Assembly: GCA_022841915.1 (NCBI GenBank)
Contig: JALHQN010000001.1
Coordinates: 744,001 to 808,000, forward strand
DNA length: 64,000 nucleotides
Direction of reading: 5' to 3'
Origin: Burkholderiales bacterium
GTDB taxonomy: Bacteria > Pseudomonadota > Gammaproteobacteria > Burkholderiales > WYBJ01
This document shows positions 1 through 7,971 of this stretch, piece after piece (position 1 is the first letter of the stretch; each line of letters starts with the position of its first letter). Made by a program: the position numbers and the translations under genes. A model generated the notes under the pieces. It did not search any database, was not told the DNA's origin, and saw only the letters and a list, made by a program, of their open reading frames with translations.

Positions 1-681
<681 letters not shown>

Positions 682-848
682 TCCGCGCCCCGACCCGGGG
701 CGTTGTGGCGATTCGACTGCTCCGGCGCACCGGCTCTCGAAATGGGGCTGCCCGCCGCAGCCCGAGAACAACCGCCCTTTCCGTCTGGGTCGAACGTTGT
801 TAGTCCGTCCGGTGTCCCACCAGGGTAGCAAATTTTTCCCCGTTTAGA

Positions 849-878
849 TTGCAATCTCTGTGGCCTATGGCGGATAAT
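849..878 (+). promoter_or_regulatory. Putative sigma70 promoter of rpmE
   Basis: TTGCAA (849-854) and GATAAT (873-878) are separated by 18 bp and lie 35 bp before the chosen rpmE start. The match to consensus is moderate, and this is inferred from sequence only. Confidence 0.45.
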
Positions 879-912
879 GGCGGGCTCTAGTTCTTCCGCT
901 TTGGAGCAGGTC

Positions 913-1131
913 ATGAAGGAAAAAGTGCACCCCAACTACGTCGAGATACCGGTCACCTGCAGTTGCGGGAACACGTTTACGACCCGCTCCACCATGGGCC
1001 GCCCGCTGCACGTGGAAGTCTGTTCTGCCTGCCACCCGTTCTACACGGGCAAGCAGAAGATCGTCGACACCGCCGGTCGCGTCGAGCGTTTCAAGCAGAA
1101 ATATGCTCGGGCCGGAGCCAAAGCCGCATAA
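913..1131 (+). CDS. rpmE: 50S ribosomal protein L31 (zinc-binding form)
   Basis: L31 is a small protein of the large ribosomal subunit that bridges to the small subunit. The start was set at the ATG at 913 (MKEKVHPNY), which matches the family N-terminus and has GGAG at 903-906 at proper spacing; an ATG 36 bases upstream would add a 12-residue tail unlike the family. The 72-residue product has the TCSCGNTF and [11 protein letters not shown] segments, so it is the cysteine-containing, zinc-binding paralogue rather than the zinc-free form made under zinc starvation. It has its own predicted promoter after rho and a strong hairpin downstream. Confidence 0.96.
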   Translation: MKEKVHPNYVEIPVTCSCGNTFTTRSTMGRPLHVEVCSACHPFYTGKQKIVDTAGRVERFKQKYARAGAKAA

Positions 1132-1151
1132 GGCTCGGCAGACTCGATGCA

Positions 1152-1177
1152 ACAAAGGCAGCCCCGGCTGCCTTTGT
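1152..1177. terminator. Bidirectional intrinsic terminator between rpmE and the UPF0016 gene
   Basis: ACAAAGGCAGC / GCTGCCTTTGT form a perfect 11-bp stem with the loop CCCG. T-rich sequence lies on the rpmE side and A-rich sequence on the other. It sits between two converging genes and can serve both. Confidence 0.8.
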
Positions 1178-1192
1178 CATTTCCGCCTGAGC

Positions 1193-1756
1193 TCAAGATC
1201 CCGCGCCCAGCAATACGGCCACCCCCAAGGCGGCAAACACCCCGGCTGCCACCCAACGCACGGCCTTCAGCGGCAAGCGTTTGACTAGCCGCTCTCCCAG
1301 CAGCACCACGGGCACATTCGCGATCATCATGCCAAGCGTGGTGCCCAATACGACCGCCCCGAGCGCGTTGTACTTCGCGGCCAGCGCAACGGTGGCAAGT
1401 TGAGTCTTGTCGCCCATTTCGGCCAGGAAGAAGGCAACGAGCGCGGTGATGAATACGCCAGTACGCCCCATCATCGGCACGTCATCTCCAAGCTCGTCGG
1501 GGCGCAACGCCCAGAGCGCGATGGCAAGAAACGACACGCCGAGGAGCCAGCGCAATAGGTTCGGACCGAGTTCCGAGGCAACCCAATCCCCTATCCACGC
1601 AGCCAGGAAGTGATTGGCGAGGGTGGCGACGAAAATCGCCAAGATGATCGGGCCCGGGCGGCGAAAGCGTGCAGCCAGCATCAGGGAAAGCAATTGTGTC
1701 TTGTCGCCGATTTCGGCAACGGCGACCACGAGCGTAGAGGTCAGTAACGCGGACAT
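1193..1756 (-). CDS. UPF0016/GDT1 (TMEM165) family Mn/Ca exporter-type membrane protein
   Basis: A 187-residue hydrophobic protein with the twin family signature, EIGDKTQ near the N-terminus and EMGDKTQ in the second half, each on a membrane helix and together forming the cation path. Bacterial members such as MneA export manganese from the cytoplasm. The start at 1756 (MSALLTSTLVV) is preceded by AAGAGG. The frame stays open to 1888, but that extension runs through the riboswitch and was rejected. The upstream yybP-ykoY riboswitch strongly supports a manganese role. The gene converges on rpmE and stands alone as a transcription unit. Confidence 0.93.
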   Translation of the reverse strand: MSALLTSTLVVAVAEIGDKTQLLSLMLAARFRRPGPIILAIFVATLANHFLAAWIGDWVASELGPNLLRWLLGVSFLAIALWALRPDELGDDVPMMGRTGVFITALVAFFLAEMGDKTQLATVALAAKYNALGAVVLGTTLGMMIANVPVVLLGERLVKRLPLKAVRWVAAGVFAALGVAVLLGAGS

Positions 1757-1831
1757 GAGAAAACCTCTTGAGCGGGCAGGCGGACGAACCGATGGCACGA
1801 CAGACCCCGCCCAACCCCTAAGCGGTCCATC

Positions 1832-1940
1832 GATGCCAAAGGTCTCGCCAAGCCCAGAGGCTGGATACGCCATGATCGCGAGGATCAAGTATGTTGACGC
1901 ATCCTTCCACGCGAAGTGGAGCGGCTACTCCCCAGTGACG
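1832..1940 (-). promoter_or_regulatory. yybP-ykoY manganese riboswitch
   Basis: Read on the minus strand, the leader holds the hallmark segments of this class in order: GGGGAGTAG (1933-1925), GTCAACATACTTG about 35 bases later, and GGCGAGACCTTTGGC (1849-1835). In proteobacteria this aptamer binds Mn2+ and activates exporter genes (mntP, alx, UPF0016 members). The region between the aptamer and the start codon contains GGACCGC...GCGGGGTC, which could form an alternative hairpin as the expression platform. The boundaries are approximate. Confidence 0.87.
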
Positions 1941-2084
1941 ACACGGATATTACCAGTTTGTCGACGATCGGGAGGAAACTCGATCACGTCTGGTTGATTC
2001 AGCGCAATCCAGGCCTTTCACGATCGACGACGGCCCGACGAGAGCCAGACCGTCCGTCGTCGATCGAAGCCATTCTGCAGACGG

Positions 2085-2585
2085 CTAGTACGTTTTGTAC
2101 GGGAGAAACTTGCCGCTCATGACGATGCTGACTCGATCGCCCTTGGGGTCAGGCTCCCGGGTGAGATCCATCTTGAAGTCGATGGCGCTCATGATGCCGT
2201 CCCCGAATTCCTCGTGGATGAGGGCCTTGAAGGTCGTTCCATACACGCTGACGAGCTCGTAGAAGCGATAGATCAGCGGATCGGTAGGCACCGCGGTCGG
2301 CATGGATCCTTTGTAGGGGACCTGCTGCAAAAGCAGCACGGCATCGGCAGGCAGGCCAAGCAATTTGCCGGCGGCTTCGGCTTGCTGCTTGGTCATCTGC
2401 ATCTGACCGAGGAGGGCGGCCGTCGTCCACTCCTTGCTCTGCCCGACCACCTTGGCCACTTTGGCCCAAGTCAGTCCTTTCTTTATACGCGCCATGACGA
2501 TCATTTCCGTCACGTCATCGCGAGTCATCGGCTTGGTCATGCTCGCTGCTGCCAGCAGCGCTTCGGGCGCATCGCTCTTTTTCAT
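2085..2585 (-). CDS. cynS: Cyanate hydratase (cyanase)
   Basis: Cyanase converts cyanate and bicarbonate into CO2 and carbamate, which breaks down to ammonia and CO2. The 166-residue product (E. coli 156) has an N-terminal helical DNA-binding-like domain and the C-terminal catalytic domain. The catalytic residues are in place: R107 and E110 in IYRFYELVSVYG and S133 in GIMSAIDF, each offset by 11 from E. coli R96, E99 and S122. The ATG at 2585 was chosen because GAGGAG sits 5 bases upstream; a GTG two codons earlier is possible. It lies 13 bp after the importer ATPase and is the last gene of the operon. Confidence 0.95.
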   Translation of the reverse strand: MKKSDAPEALLAAASMTKPMTRDDVTEMIVMARIKKGLTWAKVAKVVGQSKEWTTAALLGQMQMTKQQAEAAGKLLGLPADAVLLLQQVPYKGSMPTAVPTDPLIYRFYELVSVYGTTFKALIHEEFGDGIMSAIDFKMDLTREPDPKGDRVSIVMSGKFLPYKTY

Positions 2586-2598
2586 GCTCACTCCTCTA

Positions 2599-3525
2599 TC
2601 AATGTCTCAAGGGCACCACTACACGATCGTTCATTGCAGCCGCCGCCTCTGCCGGTGACTCCGGCATATCCGCTCCGGGATAGACGAGCGGCGGACTGCG
2701 TTGGTCATAGCCTGCGGGAGGAGCGTCGTTGAACTTGCGCGACCGAGTGACGAGAAAGTCGACCAGGTGGTTGCGCAACGCGTAGTACCCAGGCTCTTTA
2801 TGGACTGTGTCGCGGTGACGTGTACGCGGAAGCGGATTGCATACGATTTCTGCGACCTTGGCTTCGGGGCCGTTCGTCATCAGCACGATCCTGTCCGCGA
2901 GCAAAATCGCCTCATCCACGTCGTGGGTGATCATGAAGACAGTTTGGCGAGTCTCGGCACAGATCCGCAGCACCTCGTCCTGCAGCACCCCGCGCGTCAG
3001 GGCATCGAGAGCGCTGAAGGGCTCGTCCATCAAGAGCATCTTCGGCTCTATGGAAAGCGCCCTCGCGATGCCGACCCGCTGCTTCATTCCGCCGGAAAGT
3101 TCGGACGGACGCTTGCGCTCGGCGCCTAGCAGGTTCACCAACTCCAGATACTTCATGCAATGCGCGCGAACCTTCTGCGCGTCCCAAGACGGCCAGCGCG
3201 ACTGCACCGCGAACGCCACGTTACCCAAGGCCGTGAGCCAGGGCATCAGGGCATGGCTTTGAAAAATCACGGCCCTGTCCAAACTTGGTCCGCTGACCTC
3301 GCGGCCCGCCACGAAAACGTAACCCTCGGTTGCGGTTTCCAAGCCAGCGAGAACGTTCAATATGGTCGTCTTACCGCAGCCGGAATGACCGATCAGGCAG
3401 ACGAACTCTCCTGGATCGATGTTGAAGTAGAGATTCTCGAACACCGTCGTCTGCGCGCCGGTGCGCGATGGAAAACGCTTGGCGATGCCTTCGATGCGGA
3501 TAAGGGGCTCGGGCATGAGAGTCAT
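2599..3525 (-). CDS. cynD: ABC transporter ATP-binding protein, cyanate/nitrate type
   Basis: The energising ATPase of a nitrate/sulfonate/taurine-family importer, 308 residues. Walker A GHSGCGKTT is at 46-54, Q-loop Q89, signature LSGGMKQR at 143-150, Walker B MLLMDEP at 163-169, and switch His 201. A tail of about 40 residues rich in Pro and Ala follows the usual domain. The start at 3525 overlaps the permease stop as ATGA, implying translational coupling; an ATG three codons downstream is also possible. Position and order (SBP, permease, ATPase, cynS) match cynABDS of cyanobacteria, so cyanate is the favoured substrate, though the close relatives NrtD and CmpD cannot be excluded from sequence alone. 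Confidence 0.85.
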   Translation of the reverse strand: MTLMPEPLIRIEGIAKRFPSRTGAQTTVFENLYFNIDPGEFVCLIGHSGCGKTTILNVLAGLETATEGYVFVAGREVSGPSLDRAVIFQSHALMPWLTALGNVAFAVQSRWPSWDAQKVRAHCMKYLELVNLLGAERKRPSELSGGMKQRVGIARALSIEPKMLLMDEPFSALDALTRGVLQDEVLRICAETRQTVFMITHDVDEAILLADRIVLMTNGPEAKVAEIVCNPLPRTRHRDTVHKEPGYYALRNHLVDFLVTRSRKFNDAPPAGYDQRSPPLVYPGADMPESPAEAAAAMNDRVVVPLRH

Positions 3526-4364
3526 TCCGGGAAGGTAACCAGACGAGCGAGGCGCTCGAGCACGCGATCGAGCACCATCCCCACCAGACCGATGGCGAGA
3601 ATGCCGCAAACGATGTTGCTGATCGAAAGATTGTTCCACTCGTTCCAGACGAAGTAGCCGATGCCGGTACCGCCGACGAGCATTTCAGCAGCCACGATCA
3701 CCAGCCACGCGATGCCGATCGAAATCCGCATCCCGGTCATGATGGTCGGCGCTGCGGCCGGCAAGATAACGCGCAGCGCCTTGCGCACCGGCCCGACTTC
3801 GAGCGTACGCGCGACATTGAGCCACTCGCGCCGCACACTGGCCACGCCGAAAGCCGTATTGATCAGCATCGGCCAAAGCGAGCAAATGAAGATCACGAAG
3901 ATCGCAGAGATGCCGCTGTCCTTGAGCGTGAACAGCGCGAGCGGCATCCACGCCAGCGGTGACACCGGTTTCAGCACCTGGATGAACGGATCCAGCGCCT
4001 TGTACACCGTCGGCGACATGCCGATGAGAAACCCCACCGGGATCGCCACCAAGGCGGCCAGCGAAAATCCCGCCAGGACCCGCATCAGGGAATGCGCCAG
4101 CTGTATTCCGATCCCCTTGTCGTTGGGCCCGTTGTCGTAGATCGGATTGATCACATGCGACCACAGCTTGGCGCCCACCTCGGCCGGCCCCGGCAACGCA
4201 GACTTCTGGCCGGTGGCGGCGGCTGCGCCCACCAGCTTGGCGTACTCCGGATCGACCGTTTGCTGCCCTGCGCTCGGCAAGGTCGCCACATGCCATACGC
4301 CGAGCAGCAGCAGGAACAAGGTGACAGACAGCAGCAGGGCGCGCCAATCGAATGCGGCATTCAT
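3522..4364 (-). CDS. cynB: ABC transporter permease, cyanate/nitrate type
   Basis: A 280-residue inner-membrane permease with an N-terminal helix (LLLSVTLFLLLLGVWHV), a linker, and a five-to-six-helix core. The cytoplasmic EAA loop that docks with the ATPase is visible around REWLNVARTLEVGPVRKALR. The start at 4364 has GGAGG eight bases upstream; the GTG at 4379 lies before that site and was rejected. It follows cynA by 31 bp and overlaps the ATPase gene by 4 bp. The family covers nitrate, cyanate, bicarbonate and taurine importers, and the cyanate assignment rests on the operon partner cynS. Confidence 0.84.
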   Translation of the reverse strand: MNAAFDWRALLLSVTLFLLLLGVWHVATLPSAGQQTVDPEYAKLVGAAAATGQKSALPGPAEVGAKLWSHVINPIYDNGPNDKGIGIQLAHSLMRVLAGFSLAALVAIPVGFLIGMSPTVYKALDPFIQVLKPVSPLAWMPLALFTLKDSGISAIFVIFICSLWPMLINTAFGVASVRREWLNVARTLEVGPVRKALRVILPAAAPTIMTGMRISIGIAWLVIVAAEMLVGGTGIGYFVWNEWNNLSISNIVCGILAIGLVGMVLDRVLERLARLVTFPE

Positions 4365-4395
4365 GGCGCGTACCTCCACCTTGTGCCGAACGCGC

Positions 4396-5760
4396 TCACG
4401 GCGCCCGCCGGATGCTGAAGCTTGCGAGATAGGCTTCCGGCTTGGCCGGATCGAACTCCTTCTTCATCACGGTGAATTTCTTCGAAGTTTGTGATGGCGG
4501 CGTGAGACCCACCTCCTTCATCAGTTTCGCGGCATCGGTTGCCAGAAACACCTCGCGGGCTACCTTGGCGTAGTCGACTTCGCCCTTGAGCTGCCCCCAA
4601 CGCTTCATCTGCGTGAGTATCCAGACGGCGAAGGAGTGCCACGGGAACGGATCGAAGTCGATGCGCTCCGGCACTTTGCGAACGCCACCCAGTCCGTCGG
4701 CGAAGGTGCCGGTGAGCACTTGCTCGACGACCGTTACCGGCTGGTTGAGATAACTCGCAGGCGCAATCGCCTGGGCGATTTCCTTGCGGTTCTCGGCTTT
4801 GCGGGCATAGGCGGTGGCATCCATGATGGCCTTGAGCAGCGCGTGATACGTGTTGGGCATCGTGGTCACGAACTCCCGACTCGCTGCGAACGCGCAGCAC
4901 GGATGACCATCCCACAGATCCCTCGACAAGGTGTGGATATAGCCCACACCGTCGTAGACGGCGCGCTGGTTGACCGGATCAGGCGCGAGAAATCCGTCGA
5001 TGTTGTCCGCACGCAGATTGGCGACCATTTCCGGGGGAGGCACGGAACGGATCTGGACGTCCTTGTCCGGATCGAGGCCGTGTTCGGCGAGGAAATAGCG
5101 CAGCAGGTAGTTGTGCATCGAGTAGTCGAACGGCACAGCGAACTTGAATCCCTTCCAGGACTTGGGATCGCGCTTGTCCTTGTGCTTGATCGACAGCGTG
5201 ATCGCTTGGCCATTGATGTTCTCGATGGCGGGGGCGGTGTACGGTATGGGGCTCGATCCTATGCCAAGAGAAATCGCCAAAGGCATCGGAGAAAGCATGT
5301 GTGCCGCGTCGTACTCCTTGTTCAGCGTCTTGTCCCGGACCACCGCCCAGCCGGCTGTCTTGATCACGTCGACGTCCAGACCGTACTTCTTATAGAACCC
5401 CATGGGATGCGCCATGATGATCGGCGTCGCGCAGGTGATCGGAATGAAGCCGACAGCAAGCTTCTGCTTTTCGAGTCGGGTCGGCGTCTGCGCGAAGGCT
5501 TCCTTGGCCGCACCCAGCGGAAAAAACGCCTGCAGTGCGGAGAAGGCCGTGCCAGCGCCCACTGCCTGCAAGAACCGGCGGCGCACGCCGTCTTGCGGAA
5601 ACAGTGCCCGCATCACCGCCTGCTCGACGACCCGCTCGGCCAGTGCGTCGCCGGACGCGATCTGCGCGGCCGCGTGCTCCTCCTGCGATCGGTGAGCGCC
5701 ACAGTTGCAGCCGCCACCCAAGGGTTTGCTGCCATCGAATGCGTTGTCGAACATGCTCAT
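4396..5760 (-). CDS. cynA: ABC transporter substrate-binding protein, cyanate/nitrate type, Tat-exported
   Basis: A 454-residue periplasmic ligand-binding protein of the NrtA/CmpA/CynA group. The N-region is unusually long: about 59 residues, including a GGGCNCGAH cysteine cluster, precede a twin-arginine motif (RRRFLQ, residues 60-65), a hydrophobic stretch and a likely cleavage after AFAQ (about 91). This points to folding, possibly with a cofactor, before Tat export. The ATG at 5760 has AGGAG at seven bases. It is the first gene of the importer-cyanase operon; 115 bp upstream ends the NarL-type regulator gene, with a large inverted repeat in between. Confidence 0.86.
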   Translation of the reverse strand: MSMFDNAFDGSKPLGGGCNCGAHRSQEEHAAAQIASGDALAERVVEQAVMRALFPQDGVRRRFLQAVGAGTAFSALQAFFPLGAAKEAFAQTPTRLEKQKLAVGFIPITCATPIIMAHPMGFYKKYGLDVDVIKTAGWAVVRDKTLNKEYDAAHMLSPMPLAISLGIGSSPIPYTAPAIENINGQAITLSIKHKDKRDPKSWKGFKFAVPFDYSMHNYLLRYFLAEHGLDPDKDVQIRSVPPPEMVANLRADNIDGFLAPDPVNQRAVYDGVGYIHTLSRDLWDGHPCCAFAASREFVTTMPNTYHALLKAIMDATAYARKAENRKEIAQAIAPASYLNQPVTVVEQVLTGTFADGLGGVRKVPERIDFDPFPWHSFAVWILTQMKRWGQLKGEVDYAKVAREVFLATDAAKLMKEVGLTPPSQTSKKFTVMKKEFDPAKPEAYLASFSIRRAP

Positions 5761-5854
5761 TGCGTTGCTCCTGCGGGCTAGTCTGACTCGATGCTACGGT
5801 GGGATGAGCCCCGCTCATATCGCGGGTCGCTCGATTCGTTTGTGGTGCCTTGCG

Positions 5855-5888
5855 GCAAGGCGTGTAGTGCCATCACTACACGCCTTGC
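5855..5888. repeat. Perfect 15-bp inverted repeat between the response regulator and cynA
   Basis: GCAAGGCGTGTAGTG (5855-5869) and its exact complement (5874-5888) flank the four-base loop CCAT. The repeat spans the stop codon of the response-regulator gene. No T-run follows on the minus strand, so it is not a standard terminator. It could be an attenuating or RNA-protecting hairpin, or an operator for the cynA promoter. Confidence 0.8.
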
Positions 5889-6511
5889 AAGCCTTGCCTC
5901 ACGGCATAGAGCGCGATCTCGACATCATTGCGGGCCCCCGTCTTCTCGCAGACGCGCGCCCGATACGTGCTCACGGTGTTCGGACTGAGCGACAACTGTT
6001 CGGCGATGTTGGCTACGCTGTGGCCAGCGGCGATCAGCTGAAACACCTGGTACTCGCGCCGAGACAAGGTTTCGACCGAGCCCTGTTGCTCCGCACCGCT
6101 CAGAGACGCCGCCAGGCTTTCGGCTTGGGCCAAGGTGAGGTAGACGCCTCCTCCCGCGGCCTTTCTGATCGCCGCGAGCAACTCTTCGGCGTCGGCGCTC
6201 TTGTTGACGTAACCCGCCGCGCCCAGCTTCAGGCAGCGCACTGCATACTGCTTGTCAGGATAGGTCGACAGCATCAGCACAGGCAGGCGTGCAAACTCGC
6301 TCTTGAACTGGCGTAACACGTCGAGACCATCGCGCTGCGGCAACGCGACGTCCAGCAACACCAGGTCGAAACTTTGATCACGCGCGAGCCGAATGGCATC
6401 GGCGCCATTGCCCGCCTCTCCGGTCACCGTCACGTCCGATGTGTCGGCGAGCATCTGCTTGAGACCCTGGCGAACGATGAGGTGATCGTCGCAGATGAGC
6501 AATCGGATCAC
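5876..6511 (-). CDS. NarL/LuxR-type response regulator
   Basis: A 211-residue two-component regulator. Receiver domain 1-115: acidic pair D8/D9, phospho-acceptor D54 (LVLLDVALP), switch S82 and K104. A C-terminal LuxR-type helix-turn-helix follows around 147-205 (LSRREYQVFQLIAAGHSVANIAEQL). It overlaps the kinase gene by 4 bp, so the two are a cognate pair. It lies directly upstream of the cyanate importer on the same strand, which suggests that it controls the importer, but this is inference from position. Confidence 0.93.
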   Translation of the reverse strand: MIRLLICDDHLIVRQGLKQMLADTSDVTVTGEAGNGADAIRLARDQSFDLVLLDVALPQRDGLDVLRQFKSEFARLPVLMLSTYPDKQYAVRCLKLGAAGYVNKSADAEELLAAIRKAAGGGVYLTLAQAESLAASLSGAEQQGSVETLSRREYQVFQLIAAGHSVANIAEQLSLSPNTVSTYRARVCEKTGARNDVEIALYAVRQGLQGV

Positions 6512-7728
6512 GCCTCGTGCTCCGGACGATCGAGCGCTCTCGCAACTGGCATCGACAGCCGCACCGTCGTTCCCTCACCGGTCAGGCTCTCGATATCGAC
6601 GCGTCCGCCGAAATGACCGGCGCGCTCTCGCATTCCCAACACGCCATACGAGCGCGGACTCGTCAGTTTGCACTGACTCATGCCTTGGCCGTTGTCGGCC
6701 ACCTCCAGCACCAGCATACCGTCGCCGACGTCGAGTTTCACCGTGACGACGGTCGCATGCGCATGACGAGCCACGTTGCTGAGCATTTCCTGAAAGATCC
6801 GGAAAACCGCGATCGCCATCGAACCATCCGGCGTCACAGCGCCCGCCGTCGTCTGCATGCGCCATTTGCATGGAATCTCCGTGGACTCGGAGAACTCCTG
6901 CGCTTGCCATTCCAAGGCTGCCCACAAGCCCTGATGGTCGAGGATGCTCGGTCGCAGATCGGTGATGATGCGCCCGACGTTCTCGACCGCACGTTCGATC
7001 AGACCACCCATGGAATGGCACTTGCGCTCGAGCCCGACATCGGCGACCACCCGCTTGCGCAGCCAGTTCACGTCGAACTTCAGTGCTACCAGAAGACTGC
7101 CTAGCTCATCGTGGATCTCACGCGCGATTCGCGTGCGCTCGTCCTCGCGCACGCTGTCCAGATGGGCCGAAAGCTCGCGCAGCCGCTCGACGGCGATCGA
7201 CAGCTCGCTCGTGCGCTCTTCCACACGCTGCTCCAGCTCGCTCTTGGCCCGTCGCAGCAGTTCTTCGGCGAGCTTGCGCTCGGAGATGTCGACGAATGTA
7301 ACCACGGCGCCGCGAACGAGCCCCGCGTCGAGGATCGGATAAGAAGAGTACTCTGCTGGAAAGGACGAGCCGTCACAACGCCATAGCACCTCGGTGTCGA
7401 TACGGCACGGCAGGCCTTTGCTGAACGCATGGAAAATCGGACACGCGTCGACCGGATAGTGCGTGCCGTCAGCGTGCGCGTGGTGAATGAGGTAATGCAT
7501 GTTGCGCCCGAGCACCTCATCGGCGCGATAGCCCAGCATGCGCGCGCCGGCCCGGTTGATGAAGGTGCAGCGTCCGTCGAGGTCGATTCCGAAGATGCCC
7601 TCGCCAGTCGATTCGAGCAACAGCTGCAGCTGATCGCGCCAGGGATCGGAGGTAGGCGATCTATTGGAGCCCGCCGCTACCAGCGGACGGGACCCGATCT
7701 CGTTCAGAACATATGAGTAATCCGCCAT
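6508..7728 (-). CDS. PAS-domain histidine kinase of the HisKA_3 (NarX-like) type
   Basis: A 406-residue kinase with no transmembrane helix, so the signal is read in the cytoplasm. A PAS domain covers about residues 32-150 (GIFGIDLDGRCTFINRAGARMLGYRADEVLG, shown only to locate it), then a short coiled coil to 195, HisKA_3 with phospho-acceptor H206 in REIHDELG, and an HATPase_c domain from about 290 (N-box EMLSNVARHAHA, G1 VADNGQGM). The PAS insert HHAHADGTHYPVDACPIFHAF is rich in His and contains a Cys, as in related redox- or metal-responsive PAS kinases; ligand unknown. No other gene intervenes between it and the regulator. Confidence 0.92.
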   Translation of the reverse strand: MADYSYVLNEIGSRPLVAAGSNRSPTSDPWRDQLQLLLESTGEGIFGIDLDGRCTFINRAGARMLGYRADEVLGRNMHYLIHHAHADGTHYPVDACPIFHAFSKGLPCRIDTEVLWRCDGSSFPAEYSSYPILDAGLVRGAVVTFVDISERKLAEELLRRAKSELEQRVEERTSELSIAVERLRELSAHLDSVREDERTRIAREIHDELGSLLVALKFDVNWLRKRVVADVGLERKCHSMGGLIERAVENVGRIITDLRPSILDHQGLWAALEWQAQEFSESTEIPCKWRMQTTAGAVTPDGSMAIAVFRIFQEMLSNVARHAHATVVTVKLDVGDGMLVLEVADNGQGMSQCKLTSPRSYGVLGMRERAGHFGGRVDIESLTGEGTTVRLSMPVARALDRPEHEA

Positions 7729-7971
7729 GTCGACTGCAGCGCGCGTACCGATGCAGCCACTTAGGCATCATCCATGCCAACAGCAATCAGGTCCTGCAGA
7801 TCTGGGAAAAACTCATTCGAGAACAAGAAAATGCAGTACGTGGGACGGGCAAGATGATGTCGGCGAGGTAACCGTGCGTGCGCTCGATCGGTGCGCGCAG
7901 GGCTCGGCGCACCAGGAGGAAGCGCAAGCACACGAAGATGTCCCAACACAGTGCATCGGCGCTTCGGTCGA

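Noticed and set aside
686-702. Terminator after rho
   Set aside because: A 7-bp GC stem is present, but the loop is three bases and no T-run follows.
5855-5888. Sigma54 -24/-12 promoter at the inverted repeat (TGGCAC...TTGC on the minus strand)
   Set aside because: The distance between the GG and GC elements is 15 instead of 12 bases.
7729-7971. Small genes between the PAS kinase and the ABC-F gene
   Set aside because: Two minus frames of about 62 residues have no ribosome-binding site, no hydrophobic or conserved pattern, and unlike codon use.
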